47,482 bases of DNA from Zygnema circumcarinatum. Its lineage: Eukaryota; Streptophyta; Zygnematophyceae; Zygnematales; Zygnemataceae. The stretch is taken from positions 1,094,660 to 1,142,141 of the forward strand of contig CM074814.1 in NCBI GenBank assembly GCA_037447605.1, written 5' to 3'. The translations under genes and the position numbers were made by a program. The notes under the pieces were generated by a model, which had not been told where the DNA came from, did no database searches, and was given only the letters and a program-made list of their open reading frames with translations. Below, piece after piece: positions 23,829-34,431 of this stretch (positions are counted from its first letter, which is position 1; each line of letters opens with the position of its first letter).

Positions 23829-25190
23829 TCAGGCATCAGCCTCCACGACAGCAGGTGCGATTTCCTCCTCGGGAGAGGCCGTAGAAGCGAGCACTTGCTC
23901 CTGCTCTTCAGGGACAGTCTCTTCCACTGCGACTTGCACCTCCTCCTCAATCACCTCAGGAGCTGACTGCGATGCGTCAACAACAACGGAAGGTACGGAT
24001 TCCGACTTGAACTTGGCCACATAATAGCTGAGAGGTGGCCCTTTGTATAAGTCCTCTGGGTTGGCAACGTTTGTGCTTCCTACGCTGAAAAGGACTGCAG
24101 CAGCGCCCGAGACTGCCGCCACCGCTAAGAAGCCGGAGATGATCAATGTTCCTCCACTTCCTTGTGAGGAGGAGCCTTCTGAGTTTGTGCTGATGGCAGA
24201 GTCCGCCACATAGATAGTGGGCTGCATGCACCAGAATGCGCAATTTTTTTCATTTTCCAGATAGAATTGCAGCCGCATGACGTTTCAGTTACGGCAGCTC
24301 ATTCTGCACTCTTTAATTAAAGAAAAAATAATGAAGTGAGACAAGTGCATCCACTGACAGAGCATGATACACACATCGACAGATAGGAATTAAAACCCAT
24401 TGGATCGGGAAAATATCCATATTTCGCTGCTTCATACAGACGAGTTGTAACAATATCATTTTATTGTCAAGCTACATTCTCAAGACATTCAGCAGTTCTG
24501 CAATACTTCAAGTTTCACCGTTAAGTTCCATCGGTTCAATACATCCACAGCATAACATTCAAAAGTGGCGTATACCAAAAAACGATTGAAAAGCCGAATA
24601 TTAACGACTCACAATCTCCTTACTACACAGATGAAAGCGTTGTTCCTCGGAAACGCACCTCAACGGCATAGATATTCTCTTGACCCGCAGTGTCCTTGGT
24701 TACGTATCCAGTGACTGCCCGAGTAGGCTTGATCGTGACTTCCTGCTCAACTTCCTGCTCAGCTCGAATTTGAACCACCTGTTTCACAACGAGCAGTCGA
24801 ACAAGCAAAAACAAACTAATTATGGTAAATATAACATGCAATTACATGTGAAGGGCTTCTGCAAAATGCTCAATTTCGCACATGTTTCTGCTTAGAGCAG
24901 CCAAGAATCAACTATGCTCATCGGAGGAGGCTGCCACAGGAAGCAGTCCAAGAGTTTCTTTGAACGCCACAAAGTCATTGCGTCACGAAAAAGCCAGGAC
25001 TTGCAGCAAAAGGTCATTGTAAGCTGACCTGCACTCTGTGATGTCGGCCCACACGTCTCCCCTCCACGGATCTTAAATTGGCGGAACCAACCTGTTGAAT
25101 GGAGTTGCTTGATCGAAGAGACTGTGCAGATACCACAGACCTTGTCTGAATCGCACACGACGATGCTGCTCCCAATGTAATTGCGGCCAT
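23829..25190 (-). CDS. Plastid single-span membrane protein, MPH1-like
   Basis: Three exons, all phase 0: 25190-25092, 24778-24659 and 24221-23829, giving 203 residues. The N-terminus (MAAITLGAASSCAIQTRSVV, rich in Ser/Ala/Arg, no acids) is a typical chloroplast transit peptide, probably cut near VVQIRAEQ. Exon 2 ends in ENIYAVE. Exon 3 has a Gly/Ser linker, one membrane span (TLIISGFLAVAAVSGAAAVL, residues about 98-117), then the motif LYKGPPLSYYVAKFK and a Glu/Val/Pro-rich acidic tail. The order 'IYAVEP - Gly-rich - one span - PPLSYY' resembles the plant thylakoid protein MPH1 (maintenance of PSII under high light 1, At5g07020 type), but the name rests on pattern memory. The gene itself is well supported. 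Confidence 0.8.
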
Positions 25191-26400
25191 GTTGCCCTGC
25201 TCCTCACTCAACGACCTGCAGCACACTGAGACCAACCTTGAATGAAACAGACTCAGAATAAAATACAAAATACATGCTCAACAAGCGCACCTCCCTTCCT
25301 TTGAGATCCTGATGTTAATTCTGCTCTGGCAACTTTAGGAAAAATACGGCTGAATCCAGCAAATGCCTTGCTGCTACAGGCAACAAGCTTCATTGCAGAG
25401 TCCAACAGTTCAAGCGTCAATAGCAGCGTCATTCTGCAACTTAATACAACTCCTACCCTCCTCCTCCGCCCATCCACGGCAATGGGTCCCTCACTCTGAC
25501 AAGTTTCTGGAACTCACCACCCACAGATTGCTGCTGACGGTTCCGCCGCCTAGTAAAAACAGCCCAGTGACCACGCTCTCCGGGACAGAGTGATAGAGAG
25601 AGGGAGAGAGAGTGCGAAGGAGAGGCGGAGAAACGAGAAGGCATACCCTTGCCCTCCACTCGTCCAGGAAGAAACCTGGTCTCCATTGCAACAATGCCCG
25701 AGACCTGCCAATCGCAAGGCGCCACGTAGACAGTTTTGTCCACGTGGTCCATCGCCATTGGTTGGGCCCGCCCTGTTCGCGCGGCCCGGCAGAGGATCGC
25801 CCCACAGCGGCGCACAGCCGGCCACGTTGGCGCCAAAATCCTCCCGACGACGGCCAGCCCGGCATGGAACCCGTCGGCTGTCGTGAATTCAACGGATTTA
25901 AACAGCAGCGCTGCTCTGATCATAGAACGATAGTTAAGATTCCCGTTCGCTGTCGTGAATCTAACGGATTTTAACAGAAACGCTGCTCCGTTGCAGAAGT
26001 TCTACCAGGGTGGTGTGTAAAGCTAGGCTTTATGTGTATTGTAATGTTAAGATCGTTCGGTTGGGTCGGATTCTTAATTTTGAATGGAAGCAGCTCCTTG
26101 TGGAATCTAATATCCAGTAAATCACTGTGAATCAATCTCTCTTCCTACTGTGAGCCAACCCCTTAGGACGAAAGAACATTCCAGGACTAACGTTCTCCTC
26201 TTCCACTGTTGTTCATTACATAGCGATCTTGCAGCACTACAGGTACAAGGACGCTGCTACTATCGTGGCTACTAAAGAAACTGTACGAAGTATATACATT
26301 CACATCTCACAACCATTCCAAAATTCTCCATCGCCTCTTCTCTATACACAGTCATTCACTCAAACACTTTCAAGATGCCGAATCAGCCCCAGCCTTAGCC
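25191..26400. promoter_or_regulatory. Upstream region of the plastid membrane protein and 3' flank of RCCR
   Basis: 25440-25900 is G/C-rich and carries CCACGT motifs, including a CACGTG core at 25741 and GCCACGTAG near 25722. That is 530-550 bases upstream of the minus-strand ATG at 25190. A GA/CT tract lies at 25590-25625. 25910-26400 is A/T-rich and looks like the RCCR 3' UTR. Overlapping long ORFs on both strands here lack a family signal. Confidence 0.5.
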
Positions 26401-28138
26401 TTAGACCCCTTTCCTGAATGCGTCCAGCACTGCTGCCGTAATCTGTTCCCCAAAAAGCCTTGGCAGGTTGGAAGTGAGGTCGCTTTCGATGCCGTTGGCC
26501 CGCACCGCCGCATCGCGCTCTGCGAGGCGCTCCCTCTCCGCCCCCTCGTCAACGGGGGCTGCTCGCTCTCTCACAGCGTCGAGCCACGTGGCAAGCACAC
26601 GCCTCGCCAGAGGATGGACAACGTCGCGAATGGCGGCATCAAGGGGGGCGGTCTCGCCCTCTTCCGACCAGTGAGAGGCGTCCACTGTGAAGAGGAGAGC
26701 GGTGGGAGATATGGCGCTGCGGATGTAGAGGGATGGTGTGATGTAGCGCTGCAAACGTTTGTCCTCTTCACACTGATGGCACAGCCATAGTCGGAGGAGG
26801 GGGAGAGGGAGAGGGAGAGGGAGAGGGAAAGTGAGAGGGACAGTGAGAGGGAGAGCGAGAGGTGGAGGGAGAGGTAGTGGTCACTGTTGTGGTTAACAGG
26901 TAAGGGGCAGAAAGGAAGCAATAAAAGGTGATAGGTAGGGTGCAAGGAAATGCTCGATACTGACTGCTTGCCTACAATTCCACCACTACCAGACCCAAAA
27001 AATATCGGCATAAAGCACTCTTCTAATTGCAAGACGACGAAACGAGGAAGGGACAGATAACAAGGGCTCTATTTCGCCTTAACCCTCCAACAGGAGACCA
27101 CTGCTAGGATTATTACCTGTTTATAGAGGTCCGGTAGAGGGCTGTTTTCATAAATTCTATGCAAGTACTCCACATGAAACGACAGATCCTTTCGCGGCAG
27201 CAGATCCATCACCATCGTCACTTTCGAAGTTCCGTTAAAAGGGAATTCAAACAACAGATGCGGAGCATCGGTGCTAGGACCCATAAGCACAACAAGAGTA
27301 GCAAAGTTCAATGTTCCGAATGGAAGCTCACAGTGGAGTGAGGAAAGAAGGACGCGGTCAATCTGGACAGCAACACAAAGAGAGATTGCCGCTGACTCAG
27401 AGAATGACTAATCACTTTCCCGAACTAGATTATTCATTTGAAGTGGAATCGGTGTTCATCTCTGCTTCCAAAAGAAGTATAAAGAAAAAAAAATCTACAG
27501 TAGGAGGCTAAAGGACCTTGAAGCAGCCACGTAGCACGGGTGGTGTATTCATGCATCTCTTACATTTTGATAACTATTCATCTAGGGACCGCTTCAATAT
27601 TTGTTTTCAGGGGTTTTCCAGCCATACAGGAAGGAGTTCACGCATTGTGATACATATCATCACTTGAAAATGCGGAGAAGAACGAAGCAAAGCCTAAGAG
27701 AGAAAAAACGCGGAGGTAGAAACCACTCACGTACGATCGATCTTTGCCGGCCCACAGCATTACAGAGCCTTCAGCATTGCCATTAGGGTTCCGAAAGCTC
27801 CGAACAGCTTCCGCCGTTTGACTTGGAAGAAGGTCGCACCCAATTTCACGCTTCAGCGTGGTCAGAAGCTCTGACATCATCTCCTGGGCAGCGACACCAA
27901 TATGTGGGAAGCCGAAGGGCAGACTCTGCACGCTCCCTCTCTCCTTCTGCCCCTCCGCCATGGCTGCATTCACCGCCGCCCTAGCCCTCAGCATCGCGGT
28001 AGAAGACCTTCCAGTCCCAGTTCTCCCGCACCCAGTTCTCAAATTCCCACGTGTTACAGGCGGATGCAGGTGGATACGCCCTCCGCATGCGACCTTAGGG
28101 CTGCAGGCTGCGAGAGAGAAGGAGAGGCATTCTGCCAT
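26401..28138 (-). CDS. RCCR: Red chlorophyll catabolite reductase
   Basis: Three exons: 28138-27731, 27362-27117 and 26772-26401, all phase 0, giving 341 residues (Arabidopsis ACD2 has 319). Family motifs in order: GFPHIG, IGCDLLPSQTAEAVRSF, LHCELPFGTLNFATL, STDAPHLLFEFP, MDLLPRKDLSFHVEYL, PSLYIRSAISPTALLF and ESDLTSNLPRLFG near the C-terminus. RCCR reduces red chlorophyll catabolite to the primary fluorescent catabolite, using ferredoxin, in the chlorophyll breakdown pathway after pheophorbide a oxygenase. The acidic residues in LLFEF and IESDL are the likely counterparts of the substrate-binding Glu and Asp of the plant enzyme. MAECLSFSLAACSPK starts a transit peptide. The alternative acceptor at 26748 would shorten exon 3 by 8 codons. 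The gene is divergent from DGS1. Confidence 0.94.
26790..26885. repeat. (GGGAGA)n purine tract in an RCCR intron
   Basis: This lies in the last RCCR intron, directly before the exon 3 acceptor at 26772. On the coding strand it is a CT-rich polypyrimidine tract. Confidence 0.85.
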
Positions 28139-28781
28139 GGCGGGCTGGCAGACAGAGAGAGGCCCACCCTCCTTCCTCCCCGAGAGGCGAGGGAGGGAGG
28201 GTGGGAGGGAGGGCTTCCCCGATGTTCCCCATACAAACAAGAGGATCCACCATGTGCCCTGCCACGTGGCAAACTCGGAACGCCACCGGGCAAGGTAGTG
28301 CCACGTGGCGAGTGGAGAGAGGCTCCACGACGGACTCCTGTAAGGGTCGGAGAGGGACCTTTCCAGCTGGCGATCTATGTCCACAGATTTGAACCGAGAA
28401 CGAGAACGAGGATTTGGAACTGAACTGGCATGTGACCGCCCAAAGGAAAGCGACTTGGTCTGGAGCCGGCCTGCATTGAGCAGAACGCTGGCGAAATTGA
28501 ACCAATCAGAGTCTGCCACGTCAGATATCTGGATGACCTGGCATGCTTTGATTGGCTGTCGCCTCAAGCAGGGCACCTTCGTCAGTGGAGTTTCTGCAAG
28601 CAGCGGGGGTCCTCTCAGCTTGTGTAAGATAAAAGAGAGTGCAGTTTTTTTGGTTTTTTTTTTCGTTGCAGGAGTGGAGGCCTTTAGATGGGAATGAATA
28701 TGAAGAAAAGGATGAAAACAGGATTTTTTTGATGCCTTTTTTGTCTAGAGAAAGGCAGAGTCGTGGTTTGGTCTCAGCACA
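28139..28781. promoter_or_regulatory. Bidirectional promoter, RCCR (-) and DGS1 (+), with paired G-boxes
   Basis: The 643-bp gap between two divergent ATGs holds two perfect palindromic G-boxes GCCACGTGGC (28261-28270 and 28300-28309, 39 bases apart, start to start) and a GCCACGTCA hybrid box at 28515. G-boxes bind plant bZIP and bHLH (PIF/MYC) factors tied to light and abscisic acid, which fits a chlorophyll-breakdown gene. Binding is inferred. Confidence 0.6.
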
Positions 28782-31700
28782 ATGAGCTTCATGGCGGCTG
28801 CCCAGAGATATTTCAGCTCGCCAAAGATACGCCCGCAGGAGGCGTCGCTTCCGCTCATCGCAGAACTCAAGCAGTTGTCGGTGGTGAAGATTTTGGAAAA
28901 CGGGAGCCAGGGCCAAGAAGAAAGGTGTCTTTCAAGCCTCCTATCTTGTATGCTTGTGCTGCAGTTGAACTGCGGATATCAATGAGTTTGTTGATATTCG
29001 TTGCTGAAGTTAGCTTCTCCTTTTGCTGACTCACATTCACATGGCTGTCCGGAGACTTTCAGGGAGCTTGAAGATGTATGCAGCAAAGCACTAGCAACGC
29101 TTGAGGACGCAAGCCAAAGCCTCCTTGCAGCTTTACATATGGTTTGCAAGCATCTGCGTTTTTGGCAAAGAAAATCCCAGGTTTGTGGAAGGAGACCTTC
29201 CCTTTCAAAGCATATATTATCAAGCTTTGCTTAATCTGCCTACACAAGCAAGATCATCAGCCAATTGACAGTTTGCGGTTTTTTATTTATTGTTTATCAA
29301 CCGGTCTATGGCTGTGGCGAGGAAGGATTGCCTATAAATCTTGCAAATTTCTAGTCAAGTGGCTTGAAACACGTCAATAGTTATTTTTCGTTTGTTTTTA
29401 GTTCATATTCTATATGAATAGTGTCCTCTTGGTAGTAATACAAATGGGCTAAGTACATTCACGTTCTCTATTCTGAACAAGAGAGTCCGATCGTTCTTTG
29501 GAAATATGCACGATGAAGTTGTTGCCCGTTTCATTCAACTCATGACGCTCTTTATCAAACCAAATATCCTACTTCAGTGACGGTCATGCCTAGTTCGGAT
29601 AACGACGTACTTCTTGCTCCAAAGAGACAATTTTTCAAACGTGTGGTACTATTGTTGTCTGCAGGGGCTGCCTCGAAACCAGCTTCGAACAATGGTGTTG
29701 GAACGAGGTCCATGGGAGTTTGCCTTGAGCATGACACAATTCATCAAACGAGCTTTTTCTTCCAGCCCTGACAATCGATCACTTACTGAAATTGCTTCAG
29801 CGAGTGTTCGTGAGAGAGCTGCTTTGCTGACCATTCTCAGGGATCGCATCGCTTCAGCTCTGGGAGAGGTGTGCTTCTCTGTTTTACACAAGTGAAGGCT
29901 AATTTCTGTAGAGATTGGCATAGTTTTTGAAAGCTAGGCATTATTTACTGGGTCTGTACCTATCTTGGGCTGAAGGAATGCGTTACGATGCTGATGAACA
30001 AAGCCCTTTTGCTGCACTATGTACCTTGCTCCTTGCTGATTCTCGACCTCGCACTGTCTGTAGTGTCCTTTACCTATTCTGTAATCAATCTGCCAGCTAT
30101 CTGCCAACACCTTTAGTCTTTGGGTTCACAACAACAATCCGAATTGATGAGTTCACTGACCAAATACCGCTGTTTTTTTCCTGTACCAGGTATACACTAT
30201 ATTGGATGCCTTCACAGTGAGCACTGCAGAAGAAAACTGGCACGAGGCTCTCCTATCCGCATTGACTTCTGTGCACAGCGCTCTGGAACAATTAGAAGGA
30301 TCTTATGACCTCCCTAAGGTTTGCGTTCTTACATTCATTCACCATTCTGCTGTGTTATGTAAATCGTCAACTGTTGGATTGTCGCCGAGTGGAAAATGTA
30401 GGAGTTTTCAGCGATGTTGTAGAGTAATATTTCGTCAAATGGGTCTACCGTGTACAGCTCACATTCTAAGACAACGACGGCAGAGGTTCTTAGAAAGGGT
30501 TTCATTTCAACGATGCCTTGTCAATTGTAAAGCCACTACAATAGACACCTTAATACTCCATCTTGCAGCATTTCTGCCATATGGGCTCTCTCTGTTTCCT
30601 ATAGCTGTATGTGTTTCGTTGTGCCCAGATTACAAGCGGAGATATAAGAAGCAGCATTGCAGCTTTATCGATTGTGCTTGAGCTGCGAAAACACACAGCT
30701 GCAGCAAAAGATAGGGAGCGGGATACATCTGCCCTTCGGAGGCGGATTGAGCAGGCTACAGAACTTGTGGCAGATGACATCAGCAGAGTCCAGGATGGCG
30801 TCATGATTCTGGTAATTTTTACAGGCCATCAGCCTTCAATGTTTCAGGAGGGCTGCCAAATTCCGGTTCACCTTTCATATGCAACGTCAAGTTTTTGTTG
30901 CCATGTTTAGTTTCAGCAAATCGCGAGACAAGAAGCAACAATTACTCTGGAAGCAAGGCAGTGAATGGTCTCTACCATTTGAGACGATACGCATGTAAAT
31001 GCTTGTTGCTATCAAGTCTTGTCCTCTTGCATCGACAAAATCCTTGCTGTACTTCTGATTTGTCACCTAGGCAGGTCTGCTAGCCATAGGTTGCACACCA
31101 ACTAGGATGCTTGCAGGAGGTCCGAACTAACATTCGCGTCTAGAGCTAATCATCTTTGTACGCTTCCGCAGCGAAAATTAACTTGCGAATTATTTTGCAT
31201 CTGATCCAACCTTCTAGCCAGCGAGTCCATCTTGCCGCAGTTCGGATTTCTTTGCCTTATGCATTCCCTCATGCGGCTGTAGATGGCTCATTATCGGCGA
31301 CCCAGCAAAGCAGCAAGACTGTGGGTGCAATATACAGCTGCAGGTGTGGGCCTTGCGATTGTGTCCAGTTGGCTTATTCGCCATAGTAGGCTTGCTGGGA
31401 GCGATGACTTGGAGAGGTGGCTTCATGAAGGCAAACATGCGACAGTGACCTTTTACCAAGAACACGCTGTGGCTCCTGTGAGCAAGTCATTCCTTTTTGT
31501 TTTCATTTTTTGCAAGGGATTACCCGGTAAAACTTGTATCAGAGTTTTCGCTGCTTTGAACAAGCGAACGTTGTAGTTACCGCCATCAAGAGAAAGATAA
31601 CATGGTATGTTTCTACTTGCATACTTATGCAGAACGATAGCGGTTTAGATTTGTTTACGGTTGTAGTGCACAACACATTTTTGGCACACTCTTGAAAGAC

Positions 31701-34431
31701 TCAGTGACACCAGCTGCTCATCATCTGAATGGGTGGAACTGCAGCTCAAGCAAATCCGAGATGATCTGTTTGAGACTTTCAGGCGAAGGCCTTCTGGTAT
31801 TGCTGAGGCTGAAGAAGTGCGATTAACTGCCGAATCGCTGAGGAGGTACGCCATTTTTACCGTAAACATGAAGTTTCGAAGTGCTGAGTAGATGATTTGT
31901 TCTGTTTAAGAAACTTATGAATTAGGATAATACTCAAAGCGGGACACAAACAGCTTTTCAAGCAAGTGTCAGTATATTCTATACATGCTTGCTTCCTGAG
32001 TTCAGTGCAATTGGGGTAAACCAAAATTGACATTCGTTTCCATGCTATGTCTGGGTTAACGATACCAATAATCTGCTAATAGCAAATCATGATACGAGTT
32101 GTTCTGATTTGTGGAAATCGGCTGTATTTTTGCTCACCACATTGGGGCTGGTTTGCTGGTGAAACAGGATGCTCTTAGAGTTTGCTCATGTAGCAAAAGT
32201 GGATGTTGAGCCAACCGTTTCTGATCAGGAGCTAATGGAGATATTGATGACCAAGTATGAAAAGGAGGTGGCACGCCCTCTGCAAAGCCTTGTCGGGGGA
32301 GAGTTGGGCCGCGCTATGCTCATCCAGGTGATTAGACTTCTAGGAACAGCTCACTATGTACTCAAACTGTTGATGTCTAGCAGCTCAAGTTTTGGCTTGA
32401 TTCACGTTAGCATTTCAAGACTGCAGTCTTCTTTTACAGGGACTTCTTCGTTGTAGAGAATGTGAAACTCTGAGTTGCGACTGATAACTTTATTCACTTG
32501 CGATTCTCCTCTATCTCCTCTTTCTACTTCTGCGGAACTCTCTTTCATTGAATTCTCCATGGGGGTGGGTTTCCTAGGCTTTCTGCTCCATTTGGAGGCA
32601 TGCCATGCCCCCCCGCCTCGCCTACACGGCTGCATGTCTGACTATGCATGTGGGCCCTGCAGGTGCAAAAGCTGAAGCTGGACATTGAAACGTGAGCCCC
32701 TCCTCGTCCAACTTCGCGGTCGGTTTCGGTTGGCATGCAGAGATGTTTTGCAGGGCTGGCCACACACTAGGTGCGCGTATAATGTTGCCACAGAGTAGTG
32801 TTATTGCCAAGGTGGTTATGACATGTTTTTAGGATACAGACGAGACATTATGGCCTCTATATGTGCTTTTCCAAGAGGAGATGCCACTGGTAGTCAGGGT
32901 GGAGCAGGTATCAAGCTTGTTGGCCTCAGCTCCCTGTTGGAGTCCGGTAACTAGTTGGCACTTTTGAAGGGTATCTATGAAGCGAAGGTGCATTGGAATC
33001 CCGCAGGGCCATGTTGGAGCTCGATCAAATTCTTCGAGCAAATGAGATCAACTTTGCTGCACTAGCTGCTCTACCAGCTTTGTTGGTCACCATTGGCCTT
33101 GTGAGCGTTGTGCGGCAATTATTTCTGTACCAGGTACTTCCTATTTCTTCTTCCCATTCGGAAGTTCTGAAATGTTAAGGAGAGGAGTAGGAATAGCATG
33201 TAATTTTCTGACTGCCCATTCAATGTGGAGATGACAGCAAGGACGAGGGAGAGAAGGACGAGGCAGAGCAGCACACCTTCAACGGCGGATGCTCATGGCA
33301 GATGTGGAACGAATTCTTATGGAATCAAATGTTTTTGTAAGTTCAAAAATTCAAAAGGTGATTCATCATGTGACATTGGAGAGATTGAAGAGATGCTCGT
33401 CTTGGTTTGCTTTCCGCCAATCTGTAGCCCTTGGCTGAATGTTGATACGAGAGGAATGTCTAAAGTGTTGGTTCCTGTATATGTTCATGCATGAGCATTC
33501 ATCTGCAATTTCTCATCCTGCAAAAAACACTATTTTGAAGGATGATGGGCTCTGGTGCTTGTGTCGGCTGCATTGACAGAGGAGATGTGAGAGAGTGGGA
33601 GAGAGAGGGAGGGAGGGAGGGAGAATGAGGGGGGACAGGAAAAGGGCAAGACATGTAAATGCAAGATAGAGGTAGGCAAGACCATATCTCTGTTGAGGTC
33701 TTCTAAACAAAGAACCGATTCACTTCTACCTCGTGGGGGACGATGCTCTGCAGGAGGAAGGGAGGTTCGTGAGCCCTCAACAGATGGGCATGCTTGTCTA
33801 CTCGCTGCACAGACTGCACCAAAGCGTGCAAAGACACGCTCAAAGGCTTGGAGAATGGTCCAGGTACGTTGCACCGGACCCTGCCTCCCACTATGCCATT
33901 TCTATTTAGGGTTTTTGAAGGTTTGTTGTTCACCCTTTCTTCCTTTCCGATTCCTTCCTACTCTCCTGTGCCAGCTACTCAATAGAATGTCGTAGAACCA
34001 TGCGGCGGTCTGTTCAGGGGGGGAGGAATCGTTGGATCGCTTTGTGGACAAATAATCGCTGCATATTATTTCTGCTTCTGAACTAAGAGGTTACCAATTT
34101 AGTGTAGGGACACGTGGACACGTGGACACAAAAGCAATTTACCTTAGACTTCCCTGCGGCCCCTGGAAATGAAGCCCATGTTTTCTTAATCGTGTGGAGG
34201 AGTCTTTTATCTGCTTTTCCAAATAGAAGCTCGTATAGACGGTGTGTCTGAACAAGCGAAAGGTGCTTGTTTTAAGAAGTTCGCATTCTGTTTGGATGCG
34301 TGGGCTGCAGACTAGAAGTGGATCTGAGAGACTTGGCAAACCCGCGTCTGGAGGTGCAGCGCAAGCTGGCCATTGCAGCGCGGGTGGAGCGCATATATGA
34401 GAGCTTCGTGCCTATTCCCTCCCTCAAATGA
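28782..34431 (+). CDS. DGS1: DGS1/NCA2-family mitochondrial outer membrane protein
   Basis: Thirteen exons: 28782-28924, 29063-29180, 29665-29868, 30190-30318, 30629-30811, 31283-31477, 31667-31845, 32168-32327, 32663-32691, 33007-33133, 33238-33336, 33754-33863 and 34311-34431. All phases agree and give 598 residues (Arabidopsis DGS1 has about 600). NCA2-domain hallmarks: RRPSKAARLWVQYTAAG with a first span (about 274-292), HSRLAGSDDLERWL, LFETFRRRPSG, VARPLQSLVGGELGRAMLIQ, MLELDQILRANEINFAALAA with a second span (about 464-484), and GRGRAAHLQRRMLMADVERI. Yeast Nca2 and plant DGS1 are mitochondrial outer membrane proteins. The plant protein influences galactolipid balance and mitochondrial lipid traffic. 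Exon 9 is only 29 nt. Confidence 0.94.

Noticed and set aside
25453-25923. 156-residue minus ORF and overlapping plus ORFs
   Set aside because: All three frames are open because the stretch is G/C-rich. It holds CCACGT promoter motifs and no splice-consistent or family-like protein.
33225-33494. 89-residue plus ORF
   Set aside because: It is another frame of DGS1 exon 11 (33238-33336). The NCA2 frame reads HLQRRMLMADVERI.
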